Assembly (NCBI GenBank): GCA_012656075.1
Contig: JAAKBF010000060.1
Span: 1-64,000, forward strand
DNA length: 64,000 bases
From: Phytophthora hibernalis
Lineage: Eukaryota; Oomycota; Peronosporomycetes; Peronosporales; Peronosporaceae
Direction of reading: 5' to 3'
Shown here: positions 44,959 to 56,980 of the stretch, piece by piece
How positions within the stretch are numbered: the stretch's first letter is position 1
Layout of the letters: each line of letters begins with the position of its first letter
Notes under the pieces: model-generated
Told to the model about the DNA's origin: nothing
Database searches by the model: none
Seen by the model: only the letters and a program-made list of their open reading frames with translations
Made by a program: the position numbers and the translations under genes

Positions 44959-45237
44959 TCAAGTAGCATGAATCAGTCCACTCAAAATTCCTCGGTATTC
45001 CGCCTGATTGTTGATGGTCGTTGGGTTGCCATAAGACATGCAGGCAGCCCAAATCGATGTGCCACTGTTGTATCCTCGGTCCATCCACATGATGACAGTC
45101 CCGCTACCTCCGGGTTCAGGATTACCCGCGACCCCCATCACAGAATAGGACGTAGCGTAGTGTAAATTCTTCCAATTAAGCGAAATTGAAGTCGCAGCTC
45201 CGTGAAGCGTCTCAACCACTACTTGTATCACCCTCAT
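44959..45237 (-). pseudogene. LINE RNase H fragment
   Basis: On the minus strand GNPEPGGSGTVIMWMD precedes SYGNPTTINNQAEYRGILSG. NNQAEYRG with the catalytic E and the following helix are typical of the RNase H domain at the C-terminus of oomycete LINE polyproteins. It is short, has no linked RT on this strand, and starts with a poor N-terminus, so it is a relic. Confidence 0.65.
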
Positions 45238-45599
45238 GGTGATCTGTTTTTTCTTCTTGCAGCTCTGTATGCGCCCCCAATGTTGTTATAGCCACCTCGC
45301 AGCCGTGCCCGGGTTAACCCTTGAATGCTTGGAATTTTCCAGCTGTCACTGTTGGGGCTTCCTCAGTCCCCCATTTCCACGCCGTTCGTAGAACATTTAG
45401 GACGCCCAGTTTCCAACAGTCCACACTAGCTGTACGCAACGATATCTCATCACGGTATGCAACAGCGATCCAAAAGACCTGCGAACCCACTCCGAGTCGT
45501 AAAGCCTAAGCGAACGTATCATGTATCAGTATATGCACAAAGTGTGGCAGACGCCTGCTCACACGGCATTTTTGTGCTCTAAGCGAATGTTTTGAGAGA
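45238..45599. other. No supported feature
   Basis: Degenerate sequence between two LINE fragments of opposite orientation; no coherent frame recognised. Confidence 0.4.
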
Positions 45600-47000
45600 G
45601 AACCCTCCGACTGCAGCAGAAGCAGTAGAAATGTGGGGAAGAGAAAACCCAACTCAGGCTAGGGCTGAAACGATGTAAGCGACAAGCTCGACGGCGTCTC
45701 ACTCGGACGTACCGAAAAAATGGCCCGACTTTTACGCCAGCAAAAGGCGAGACATGAGGAAGGTACCCCTCAAGCGGACATATTTGAGGATCTTACGACC
45801 CCTTGGATGAGATGACGCTTCAAAGACACGGCACCATGATCTCGTCTGGACAAAATCCGGGCGAGCTATCGCTGAACTGCAGATAGAACGTGGCAAACGA
45901 TGAGACGCAGAATTAGAAAACACACGTGGCACGAGGGCAAAACAACAAGCCCAGTTTTCAAATCAACGTCGCCGAAGTCCATGGATAAATATGTACCAAC
46001 ACTTATCCCTGGTGATGGGCTCCCAGATAAAGACGTTCACGACAAAGCGAACATCTTTGCAGATGCATAGTCGAAAATCTTTAATCAGCCGGCTGCTGCA
46101 GCTGCGGGGGTCGATGAAGCACTAAATTGGACAAAGGATAACAATCAAACCGACGGGTTGAAACGAGCCGTGTTAGATAGCATAATTAAAGCTGAGGTAG
46201 AAGAAGCGATTGATGCTTGTGAATCAGGCAAGGCGGATTCACTCGGCAACGACTGGTATATTGGCTTCAAGACCCTGCTGGTACCCGGTGCTTACAAATC
46301 AGCTGAACTTATGATATACTGCAGGAGTGTTCCCACCGACGTTTCTCGAAGCAGATATATTCTGTCGGAAGAAAACTGGAGACGCGTCAAACCCGTTAAA
46401 CAATCGACCGCTGGCGCTTCTCAATTCGGATTAAAAGATTTTTACGCGCATTCTGACTACGCGTGTCCGCAAGACGTTGCCAGAGCGGATCCACTGTCAT
46501 CAAAAACGGTTCGTTCCTGGAAGTCAAATTCATGACACGATCGATCTGTTCACAGCGGCACAGATGATGGCGAACATGGGTAATGAGCAGCGAGAAGCAA
46601 TAGCGCTGCTACGAAACTTCAGGAATTCGGTAAGGTTGCCCTCTTGCCCCTCTTCTTTTCATTTGGCGTTGGATCCGTACTACAGGGCGTTAGAGGCTAC
46701 CAACGCCAGCAACGGTATCAGGATGAAGGCACCAGGAATTACGAATTGACGGGTGCCGACGACACAGCGACGTATGTAGCGTCACACAAGGACATCCGTC
46801 CGTTCTTGGCACTGACTTAGTCCTTCAGCGCAGCTAGCGGGATTTGCGTCAACGAACAGAAAACTGAAGTCATGGCACTACACAACAAGGGGTCTCCTTC
46901 CAGAGCACTGTTACCAGGGCGATTGAGGTTTTAAGACACAGCCAAAATTCATTCGATACTTGGGAGCTCAATTTGGATGCAGTGATGCCATGTAGTTAAC
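45600..47000 (+). pseudogene. LINE reverse transcriptase relic
   Basis: Fragments in changing frames follow the order of a LINE RT. About 45,940-46,060: FKSTSPKSMDKYVPTLIPGD. About 46,158: AVLDSIIKAEVEEAIDACES, then GNDWYIGFKTLLVP. About 46,500: VPGSQIHDTIDLFTAAQMMA, then LALDPYYRALEATNASNGIR. About 46,745: TGADDTATYVASHK, where the usual YADD is GADD. Then VNEQKTEVMALHNKGSPSRA. Many stops and deletions. The LINE class cannot be fixed from this remnant; orientation is opposite to the nearby RNase H fragment. Confidence 0.72.
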
Positions 47001-48545
47001 CTGACATAAAACAATCGAACAACTGACCGTTCGACTGCACCTTGCAACGCACAAATCACTCACGGAAGAACGTGGATCTGAGTGGACTGACGGGTCATGT
47101 CAAGTAGAGATTCGTGCTCTTCGCAGCACAACAGCCCAAAAGGTGAAAACACTGCAAGGTCATGAGGGCGGTATTTTGTGCGCGGAATGGATCACTTGGA
47201 TGAAGCTTCACCACATGGTACTGTTTGATGAGTCAGGGAGCGCATTGTACCGTCACGTTGTAGCTCCAGCTGTGCTAGGTGGATCCCACGGGTTGGTGAT
47301 GTTATCAGTTGGCTACACATCGCTGACATACACATGGTTTTCAAGCACACCGACAGGGACAAGTCACTCTTACTTCTCCGCCACATACAACACTCACCTT
47401 GCACAGCTCATCGGTCTACTCCTGTTCAACTTTCTTGGGTTAGCCTTCCAAGCATCGGCAACTGAAGAGGTCCGGTTGGTGACTTCATGCTCAGATCACC
47501 CATACATACTGGGGTTTTCGCCTCAGCGATCATCACCAGCAGTACTACAGGTAGTGGGTGAAAATATCGACGTTATTTTTCACGTGGTTTCAAAACCGAG
47601 CTATTCAGTGTTGTACAGCCGTCAATCGAATCGATCATCATCACTGATTTTCACCTACACCCAAAGTTGAACCGACTTGTTTGTTTATTGACGGAGGTGA
47701 ACGTGCAGCAGGAGACGGATCGAGACACGGGCGGCTACTCTTCGGACAACAAACGGCGTGACGATGTTACAAGACAGGGGTAGCGTGGAAGTGAGAAAAC
47801 CCGGTTTTCCACCACGCGCTATTAATAGCGCAGGTGGAGTGAAGGCAGATCATGCGATGAGTTGGAACTCAAGACACGCAGCCTTAGCTGCTTTGATCGA
47901 ACACAAGGGCGCATTGGGTGACCACACGCCACATGCGTGGGGAAAAAGAATATCACCCTATCTCACTTCTTTTGGGACTGTCCCTCCGCTCAATCATATG
48001 GACACCTTCATTGAACAATGGGCGCATCTCAGTTACCCGACAAGTCTGATCAGGCCGGCCTCCTGTATGACGTGCACCTTGGACGCTGTTCCACCAGCGA
48101 TTCTGGAACGCATGCCGGATGAGTGGGTTTGCAGGTGCTCGCAAGCGTAGCTGTACTCCGTCATTATCCGCTGGTGCAGCTGGGGTATTACTTCTACGCA
48201 GGCCACCCATGCTCGAGCATGCCCAGAACTGTACTATCAATCAAGGGGACTGGTCCCGAGTGGATCCTGAACATGATACCTGTAAGTATGCGGCATCTTG
48301 CGAAATTGAGTGTCCCATGCTTCATCTTCATCACCCTCCGCAGGCATTACTGAAGTAAGGCAGTCTTCAGCGTCCAACTCACGGATGAGTGCGCGAAGTT
48401 CCGGAGAGTCGTGAGCACTTAATCATTGTGCAAAGGAGCGATCGAGTTGCTCGTCAAGCGTGTAATGTACCCTTCCATGTTTAGGTCCTTCTAGTCGACC
48501 AATACGTCGAAAAAGCTGTTCGCGTTGGGTACGATCGATAGTGGC
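47001..48545. other. Degenerate, unassigned region
   Basis: A 175-codon plus frame (47,143-47,670) and a 130-codon plus frame (47,758-48,150) occur, but neither shows domains I recognise. They may be LINE-derived or chance. I call nothing here with confidence. Confidence 0.35.
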
Positions 48546-48710
48546 GCAACGTGTCTTCTTGTGGCCCCTGCACGTCGGGGTTAGTTGACACAATGCCAAT
48601 TGCGGCAATGTACGTCAGGCCGTCGGTGGCAACTTTTGTCCATGGCGCCGGTGTGTGCCCGTCTGGCAGCACAACCTACTTTATTTCCGTTCCGTTTCAA
48701 TAATACACTA
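48546..48710 (-). repeat. LTR core at the left (3') end of the second gypsy
   Basis: GCAACGTGTCTTCTTGTG...CCGTTCC is shared with 55,548-55,725 at roughly four-fifths identity by eye, including TGCCAATTGCG, GTCAGGCCGTCGGT and GTCTGGCAGCACA. Outer limits are not defined. Confidence 0.7.
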
Positions 48711-48893
48711 CTCGCTCCGCGTACAACACGCTTTCCTAGGGCCGTACGTAGACTTGCCACCGTCGCTCACTTAGCCACTTGGACCTCTACACCTCGGGCA
48801 CCCGTCCTTCGCTCCCAGCGGTCGTACTGTCACTGCAGTCCTGTACCGCTCGCTGCCTCCGCCGTCCTCCAGAACACGCTCACCATATGCGAG

Positions 48894-48930
48894 TCGTTCG
48901 TTCGTTCGTTCGTTCGTTCGTCTGTTCGTT
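48894..48930. repeat. (TTCG)n microsatellite
   Basis: About eight tandem TTCG/CGTT units with one TCTG interruption, in the 3' part of the second gypsy. Confidence 0.85.
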
Positions 48931-49809
48931 CAGTTCGCAGCAGGTCGTTTGCCACTCGCACTCTTTAGCGCCTATTCCAAAGGTGATCCGTGCCGTTTGC
49001 CGCCGATTCTAAGTTCGTCTGTGCCATTCACCGCCGATTCGAAAGTGAGCGCTTCGGGCGCTTCACCAGCCGCCCAAATCCGTCCAAAGTTAGTGGCGTG
49101 CTGCCGATCACCAGAGGGTCGCCGTCGCTGCCCGTCTCCGCGCGCAGTCAGCAGCCGCTCGTACCGGTGACTGACCTCGCTCGGCCAATATCTACTCGTT
49201 CGTCCGTCCGTCCAGCCATCAGCCGTCCGCCCATTCTCCCTCCGTCCGCCCATCCGGCATTGCGCACACCCACATATACAGTCGAGCAGCCATCGGTCGC
49301 TACGTCAGGACAGCTGACCAGCCGTTACTACCCTGTTACACGACTTCTTCATCTGTAGGGGTTTCCACGACCCAACCATCTTTCAGCAGTATGTCGTACT
49401 CGCCGACGCCGACCCATCATCGAGTGTCTTCCCCTGCTTTCCGGCCATTTCCAAGTTGTCGGAGTTCGTACTCGAGTACGTAGTGTCCGCGATCCGTCTT
49501 CGAATTTCCACCAGTCGCTCACTCGTGACGTCCATCGCTGCCGTTCCGACCATTGCGCATCGACGTCGCTTTGAAGCTCGTGCTGACGTTGCTGCACCGC
49601 GAGCTGCTGTCATTGTATGTATAGCCGCTCTTGCCGCCTCGCCATCGTCGCCTCCGCTTCCGATTTGATCTTCATCGCCCAATCGCTCGCTCAGGTCTGC
49701 TGCCACTTGCCGCAGTAGGAGCTGATAGCTCATTAAAAACGAAACATGGGATATCACTACTTCGGGTGTTCCATTCCTGTCCTCGTGCCGCAGTTCAAAG
49801 TTACCAGCC

Positions 49810-50720
49810 TATTCCACTATCTGCATCGGACCCATCCACTGATGCACGAATTTCGTAGCTTTCGGTCCACGCGGTGGGTTGTAGACCCACACGCGATCAC
49901 CAACTGCGAACGTCCGCTTCTTTCGCACTTTACGGTCTAATAACGTGCATGTCGCGCTTGCTCCTTGACTCTCGCCTTCTCCACATACTAGTGGATCAAC
50001 TCCGTCGCCACCATTAATCGCTTGTGGTACAGCATTAACTCGTCGGCCTATGTCACTTCCGTTCTTCTCAGCAACTCGTTCGGTGCTCTCAATCGCCGTC
50101 ACATTGCTGTGCCGAGTTATACGCGTAGACCGCGAACTTTCGCGTACACGCTCCAATCGTTCTGTGCAGTATTAGTCCTTCCAAGAACGGTGGAGCCATT
50201 CAACAAGTTCGATCATCTGCGGTCTATACGGTACTGGGGTGAACTACTTCGCCTGTGGTATCATCACCAACTGATCGATCACTTCGCCAACCATCTCAGG
50301 CGCTTCATCCCTAAGTAGCTCTCGTAATACCCCAAAATTTGAGTACCATGTCCTTCAATAAGAATGTCGCCAACTTCTCCGCCGTGTGTTCCGTCACGCA
50401 TCTCGCAACTGCATATATTGTCGCATACTCTTGCGCCGCAATTAAGTACCGTTCGTCGCCGTCCGCTACCAGAAAAGGCCCGCCACATCAAGGGCCCATC
50501 AATCGCCCACGTCATACTCCACATGGGTGGAATCACTTCGCGCGAGCGAGCCTTCCAACTGCCGCACTCCTGACATCCTTCCACCTATCGATTCACCTCT
50601 TTTTTGGAGCTGGGGCCACCAATATAGATGGGCCACACGTCCGTACATGTGTGGTCCGCGTATATGGCCCGCCCAAACCGAGACGTGCATTTCTTGAAGA
50701 TCGCCGTCCATAACAGCGGA
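49810..50720 (-). pseudogene. Integrase of the second gypsy
   Basis: Minus-strand frames give HLYWWPQLQKRG and C-x2-C in GCQECGSWKAR (zinc-binding N-domain, about 50,560-50,640). Core fragments follow (IAHPM, ILIEGHGTQILGYY), and then FAVGDRVWVYNPPRGPK plus HQWMGPMQIVE (about 49,815-49,900), the GPY-like C-terminal segment. Frames are broken several times. It would have joined element DNA to the genome. Confidence 0.68.
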
Positions 50721-51328
50721 GGTAGCACCACACGCGCGCCGCGCGATGTCTCCACCGTTAGCAACCCCTACGAGCGCCCAATCTCCATTCCTCCAAATTC
50801 GCCGTCCTGGGTAAGCTTCCGCACTAGCTTACTGCTCTGTTGCGCGTCCGCTATCTCATCGTCGGTCACTTGCATCGTTGGTTCCGCCGGTGCCATCTCG
50901 TCGTCTTCGTCCAGTGTCGCGCCGGCCATTGTCGCCTCTACTGCACTTCGGGTCGACACTGGGGCTTCATCACCGCCTGCGTTCTCCTTCGTCGTGTTCG
51001 TTGGTCGTCACTACGGTCGTCTTCGTGGTACACATGTCGTCGTTCGTTCGTCCATCGTGCTCGTCACCGCGCTGTGTTTCTGCGTCTTGGTTTCCGTCGT
51101 CGCCACCGTCACCGAGCCTTCCTTCGGTTGGTGCTTCGCTGGCACTTGCCCGCTCATCATGCGGGGCTGCGTTGCCGCTGTCGTAGCCTCTCCATCGCCG
51201 TTCCGTCGTAGTCGCACCAGGTTTTGGCGTCCGCGGCCATGTTACCGAGTCCGTTGTTGGTCCGTGCGTCGTTGACGTCGTCACCTCCGTCATTCGTTCG
51301 TCCCTCGAGCCCACCCTCGTACTGGTCG

Positions 51329-51700
51329 TCAGGGCAAGTCTACTCCGACGATCAACTCGTCCGTGCAGCCATGGGTAATGCACGCCTCCACCGTTACCGT
51401 CAGACCGAATGCGTTCTTCATACTGAACGTCCATATGCCAATGACGTCCAGTATGAAGCCGCCGATTCTTTCCACCACGTCGACAGGAGCTCGCCGTCGC
51501 ACCCATTCGCAACGTAGCAATCAGTCCGTGCCCGCCACGGAGTATCTGGCACCGATGTCCTGGTTGATCGGCAGTCTCTTGCCCTCCACGTCCATCGATG
51601 CCGTAGGCAGACCGTCTTCGGCGAACACGCCAAAATTCGAGTCGTCGTCTACCGTCGTCGAACCTGCAGGAGCCTTCGTTTGTCGCACTCATCGCACTTT
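51329..51700 (-). pseudogene. Aspartic protease of the second gypsy
   Basis: On the minus strand DIGARYSVAGTDW (the D-T-G-A motif altered to D-I-G-A) is followed by VDVVERIGGFILDVIGIW, LTVTVEACITHGCTDELIVG and VDLP. This reproduces the extended retropepsin pattern with the second-lobe motif ending in a GVD segment. It lies between the gag and integrase segments. Confidence 0.65.
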
Positions 51701-52286
51701 GGCACGCTTTACGCCGTCATCGAAAAGTCGCACTCCATCGTGTTGCTGCCGTTGCTGGACTTGTGCCGTTCGCGCTTCCTGGACTTGACTCACTCGTCGC
51801 GCTCGTTGTTCCTCGTCCAATGCCGCGACGACTGCAACAACGTCTTCCGTTGGACGTTTTATCGTCCTGCAGCTGCTGCCTTCGCCACACAGCATTCACA
51901 AAGATCTGCTTCTTCGCCACCATGTGCACCTTGGTCGCTCTGTCGGCAATCGTCGTCGTGCGGTGATCGCCATCGTCCGTCACCATATCGGAGGTCGCCG
52001 GCTCACCACCACAGACGCCCTGGACATTGTTCAGTGTCGATTCGTCATTGTTCAACGCCAGGCTGTCGCCGACGTCGTCGCTCGCCGCCGCGTCGCGTGT
52101 CGAAGTCTTGTTGTCACTGTGCACAAGCCCTTCGCCTTCTTCAGTTCCACCGACACCTTCCGTTGTGGCGGAGTCGCCACCTTCCCGAGTCATGCGCCAT
52201 GGTCCGTTGTCTAACGGTTGTACGTAGCGTAGTTCTGCCATTGCTGGGCGCGCCGTTGCCACATACAGACAACGACCGCAAATCCC

Positions 52287-52812
52287 CGACAATAAAATAC
52301 GCCTGAAGAGAGTGGAACATTCGCTTTGTACTGGAAAATTAATCAATGATTTAAGCCAATCATATTTTTACTAAATAAATGGATGGCTGCTACAATGCAG
52401 GCCTACAAGTATTAAATCATGCCGGGTTTTGTCAATATGTACTCAGTTCGAACGCAATTTGTCTTAAACGGCGCTCCCGGTCCTTGCGGTTTTAACCGTG
52501 TGTTGATTGCTTAGTCGCGGTTTTGTTTTAACGTCACAACCACAACGCCCAAATGATTGGAATCGAAGATTCCGTAGCCGTCTCAATACACCATAACGAA
52601 GTCCTATATAATTAGAATGCATCGATTTTGATACGAACAAAAGAGCAACATTGCAGTAATGGAGATACACTTGCCGCGTTTTTGCACTTTGTGGGTTGGA
52701 TTATGCACATTACTATTTTTCTTGGAATTGTTGTGCACAAAATTTGATCACCTAGATTAAAATTTTATCCAATCACAACCTCCTAATTAAAATATGGCGT
52801 ATTTTGCTGTCG
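52287..52812. mobile_element. AT-rich MITE-like insertion with 17-bp inverted ends
   Basis: A 526-base AT-rich block interrupts the GC-rich gag-pol region of the second gypsy. Its ends are inverted copies: CGACAATAAAATACGCC at 52,287-52,303 and the complement of CGACAGCAAAATACGCC at 52,796-52,812. It has no coding potential. I did not find a clear target-site duplication, so the superfamily is unknown. Confidence 0.6.
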
Positions 52813-53215
52813 TTTTTGAAATCTCATCCTTAACTATGGTGGATGCCGTTCATAAGGTGGCGCACGTGCCGGTCGTTGTCTGTACCCCGCGCTCGGTTCT
52901 CGTCGCGGCTAGCCAATTCATCGTACAAGTGAGTTTCGGTGGCTAGTCTGGCCTCCATTACACTCCCGTCTTGCGCCATCAGGCTTTCGCCCTCCAGCTC
53001 CACTCATCTGCTCGCTCGCACCGTGCGCTCTACCGCTGTTGGCATCTGCCGGCACACTGCTTGTTCATCCGTTCATTACTCTTCCGCCATACCCTCGCCC
53101 CAAAGTACCGCTCACACAGCACGTCTGCGTCGCGCATCTCACGTGCCAACTCCGGATGCTAGCTGAACGTCGTGTCCGCCACCGTTCACTCGTCGTCTTC
53201 GTCCTCGCCGTGCTC

Positions 53216-55400
53216 CTATTCACCGTCGCCAGTCGTTGGAGTGCGTGTCGTCGTGTCCAGCTGCATTTGCCGTCCCCTTCCCGCCACTCCCGTACCGCTT
53301 GGCTCTGCTCGCAGGGGACTTAACCGCTGTCCCGGAGGTTGGGATCCCACTACGCTCGTTCGATGTTTTCCGTCGACGTGCCTTGTCTTGCTGCCTCGAC
53401 GCCGAGTACGCGTCATTCTTTGATTTGGCCTCCACATAAGTACACGCTCGGGTGAAATGCCCAGTTCCGCCACACACGTAGCAGCGTGAGTCGCCGCCTG
53501 TCCACCTGCTTGCTCTCGGTAGGCCTGATGGCGGGGTTGCGACTCCTGCTTCGTCAGTCTTACCGACCCCTTCGTCTTCCGCGTCGAAACCTTCAGCTTC
53601 TTTTGTCGCAGTGGAGGTTGCGTTTTCTCTGCTATCGAGTCGTCGCTCGAGTCATCATCAACCGGCTGCACCATTCTGATCGATCTTCGCCTTGCGGACT
53701 CCCATTCCGCGCTTGCCAACATGTCGCCCCTCGTGCCGCGGCTTCTGCTGCTGGTGCTTGTTGTTTGGTTGCCAGTAGCGCCCATTCCGAAAGGGGCCGT
53801 CTGGAACATCCCACGGGCCCGTATACTTGTTCAACAAGTTGTTGTACACACCTTGTGGGTTCGTAAAGAGCGTCACTTCGGTGGTACTATCATCACCCAT
53901 CTGCGCTGCTAATGTGTCCGATGCCGGTCCTGCGCCGATACCCACTCCGGGTACAATCGCCACACTTCCCATATGTGCCATTCATCGGCGCTGTCGCCCA
54001 AGCTTGTCCGACATTCAGCATGCCCTGCGCTACGTTATTTATCAGATCATCTATCGTCGTCGCCTTTTTCATAGCCTGCTCTAGCGTCGTTATGAATGGG
54101 ACCTGTTTCACGAGCATCCGCGTCGTCTTGTCCAAGTTCCTGTAGAACTTCGAGAGCAACGTGCGCTCGCTCACGCGGTTCTGACCAGTCAGGTCACGAA
54201 GTCCCGCCGCGAAATCAGCAAACGTCTCGCCCGGATACATCATACATTGGTAGACGCACCACTCGGCCATGGCCTGGTCTGGCCCTTCGTCGTATCGTCG
54301 CACCAAGGCAACCTTCAGTCTGGTCCCAGTCTTCTCAGCGTTGGGAAGCTCCTGGTCCATCTTTACCCACCAGTCGGCCGCGTCGTCCTGCAACTTGGTG
54401 TCTACTATGAAGTAGATCTCCACGTCCGTCCAATTGCTTCCTCCGGATATGCGTGCGCCTTCCACGGCCAGATAAACCTTGGCGATCTAAGTCGAGACCA
54501 AAACCGTGGGTGATGGCTTGTTCGCTGTCAATTCTAGATCCTTGGCGTTCTTGCGGCGGTGTTGTCGCCGTATCGTACGCCGTTGTTCGTGTCAGCGTCC
54601 ATGTCGTCGGTGAGTGCCAGCCCATCAGTCGTCGTTGCTATCCCAGTCACTGCCGCTGATTCCGTCACTACCGCCAGGCGACGGACGCCGTCGTACAGCT
54701 GGTGCTGCCGACATAAATGCCGTTCCTCCTGCTGCGTCAGCATCTGCTGGTCTCACCGTAGTCGTCGTTCGTCCAATCGTTTCGCGTACGGACGGCGCCA
54801 TCACCGTCGTCGTTGGCCGCTTCGTCGCGTCCGTCGTCGTTGCTGCCGGATCCGTCGATGTCTCGGTGGCTCGCGCTGTCGGTGCTGGTGCGGGCTGCGC
54901 CGTCGCCGTTGGATCAGTAGGCCGTATTCCCCCACTCCTGCTTCCTGACGTCCCACGGACGTGGATGACGAGCGTCGTCATGTCCGCGCTGGTCGCCGCT
55001 GATTCGTAGTTGCTGTTTATCAGCCTGTCTGCAGTCGAATTCCGTCCAGTCATCGCCGGGGTTCCTGGCGAGCCGTGAGATCGAGTCAGCACCGCTGGTT
55101 GCCCTGCACTCGCTGTGCCGCCATGTTCGTCGCTGCCGGGAGCGTAGGCTGCCCCGTCGTTATGTCGACTCCGTCCAGTGCTGTCATGCCAGCCAAACCC
55201 TTCGTCGTCGTGCTCGCGGTAGCAGTCAGAGGAAGGTTAGGCGTCGCCGACCCCGTACTCGTCGCAGCGGGTTTGTCGTTGCCGTGTGTGTTGTCGTCGT
55301 CGCGGTACTGGGAGTTCCTGGCGAGCCGTGAGATCGACCAGAACTCCTGGGGCCGTCGCTGGGGTCCGTGACCGTGACATTTTGTAACTACTGGCCGTTG
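53216..55400 (-). pseudogene. gag: Gag of the second gypsy
   Basis: Minus-strand reading gives a Ser/Thr/Ala-rich N-terminal part (55,400-54,600) and then a capsid-like segment (54,465-53,893): DDAADWWVKMDQELPNAEKT, FADFAAGLRDLTGQNRVSER and LLSKFYRNLDKTTRMLVKQV. A CCHC knuckle C-x2-C-x4-H-x4-C (CGGTGHFTRAC, about 53,445-53,480) follows, and then a basic tail. A 25-bp sequence (GTTCCTGGCGAGCCGTGAGA...) occurs twice near 55,060 and 55,311, about 250 bases apart, an internal duplication. Confidence 0.7.
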
Positions 55401-55547
55401 TAACTGCCAATTGGTGTAGTAGTACGTCACGTAACCAACATGTAACCAAAGTTACTCGAATCCGTCTCGATCTTCGAGCAGACGTTTAGTTCGTCCAATT
55501 CACTCGTCAATTCTCCAGATATGTACACGAACGCCCCTGTATGACTA

Positions 55548-55725
55548 CCACGCAACGTGTCTTCTTGTGCAACCTGCACGTCGGGTTGGTTGACAAAATG
55601 CCAATTGCGCTAAAGTCCGTCAGGCCGTCGGTAGCAACTTTTGTCCCCCGCGCCGGTGTGTGCCTGTCTGGCAGCACACCCTTCATTATTTTCTTTCCGT
55701 TCCAATCCGTCCAACCAATATACCT
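55548..55725 (-). repeat. LTR core at the right (5') end of the second gypsy
   Basis: This matches 48,546-48,710 with scattered substitutions and small indels; see that entry. Divergence between the two cores indicates an old insertion. Confidence 0.7.
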
Positions 55726-55949
55726 TCATAGACCACGGTACTCGCATGATTATTCTGGAGCATTTTTTCATTGGCTAAAACAACGTTCTCGCTCGGCAAA
55801 AATGCGCATGCTGGCAACCCTATGCGTTAATTGGTGGTTATCGGAAGCGCCTTGCTCAGGTAATGCACGCAGATCCTGTGAGAAATCTCGTAAAATACGC
55901 AGTCCCACTTGTAATCTTACGGCACTAAGTTAAACCACGCTCGGGACGA

Positions 55950-56049
55950 CCTGGAGAGCGCGTGGGAGATGACGAATTCGCGCCATTATCTAACGTAAGA
56001 AGTAAGATGATAATGGCGCGAATTCGTCAGAACCCGCGCGCTCTCCAGG
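55950..56049. repeat. 100-bp near-perfect hairpin
   Basis: Two 41-base arms (55,950-55,990 and 56,009-56,049) are inverted complements at 37 of 41 positions around an 18-base loop. The arm core GACGAATTCGCGCCATTATC is identical on both sides. A TTAA lies 18 bases upstream of the left arm (55,930-55,933), in front of piggyBac-related sequence. Confidence 0.85.
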
Positions 56050-56980
56050 CCGGTAGGGTCATTGATGCCACTAGTACAATTGAGATGGATATTCTTACAA
56101 AGTACTTATGCGTGTGTGTCTGCCTTAGAGGCGGCCGAAGCATGATGGCAGGCTCCACAGTTCAGAGCTCGCCATTCGCACACTCAACGAAAGCGAAGCA
56201 GTGTAGCATCAACAACACGAGTCAATTTGTTTTTGATTTTGTATTGAAATATACGCGGTGGTATTACTTTCGTTCACTATAGAAAATGTATAATTTTACA
56301 ACAGATACCCTGTCAAAGCAGATAACATCACTGATAGAACATTACTGCTACATTATCGTATTGGATCCGTTCACAATTGATTTCTGATGGAACGACTCCA
56401 CGCGTTCTGGGCAGAACGAAGGACGGTGTGGCATGAGTACGAGGTCAAGCCCTGACGAAGATAACGACGAAAGTGCCGGGATCCTAACAGCGGATGTTGC
56501 TCTAGCCACGGCGGTCAGCCACAAGACCGGAAATGTGACGAACGTCCTGAACGTGATCCCGACTGCAGCGGCGCGGGTGTAGATGGAGACGCACACGATG
56601 CTATGGGTGGAGGCGCGCTATCACATGCAGACACGGAACCCAGGCGGAGCCCACTGAAGCAAAAATGCGGGCGACCGTAGGGCTCTAAGAACAAGCCTAA
56701 ACATGAAGGGAGTCAACCAGAACGTAAACGTCTTTCTCCAGTAACAGGAAGTAAATCCAAGCGCAGCCTCCACACCGCGATGACACATGAAGCACGTGGT
56801 GATGCTAGGCCGTCTGTCGATTGTCTTGCCTATACCAATCAAGTGAACGCACAAGGTGCCACAACAGTCACACCACTTGTAGAGACACTTGACACAGTGG
56901 TTTCCACCGACGCGGATTAAGAATCACGAACTACAACAACTTCGTTAACTACATAGTCGACAACCCCGTCCCCGATCTCA
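56050..56980. other. Degenerate 5' part of the piggyBac element
   Basis: Frames around 56,430-56,580 (SPDEDNDESAGIL) look like an acidic transposase N-terminus, broken by stops. Nothing else is supported. Confidence 0.4.

Larger units (their letters stand above)
48546..55725 (-). mobile_element. Second Ty3/gypsy-like element, minus strand, lacking RT
   Basis: Gag, protease and integrase are readable on the minus strand in that order from right to left, flanked by related repeats of about 165-180 bases (LTR cores). Only about 600 bases separate the protease and integrase segments, too few for RT and RNase H, which I do not find. An AT-rich insertion (52,287-52,812) interrupts it. Many stops; non-autonomous. 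Confidence 0.78.

Noticed and set aside
47143..47670. 175-codon plus frame after the LINE relic
   Set aside because: Some compositional regularity but no recognised family and no flanking signals; left as unassigned.
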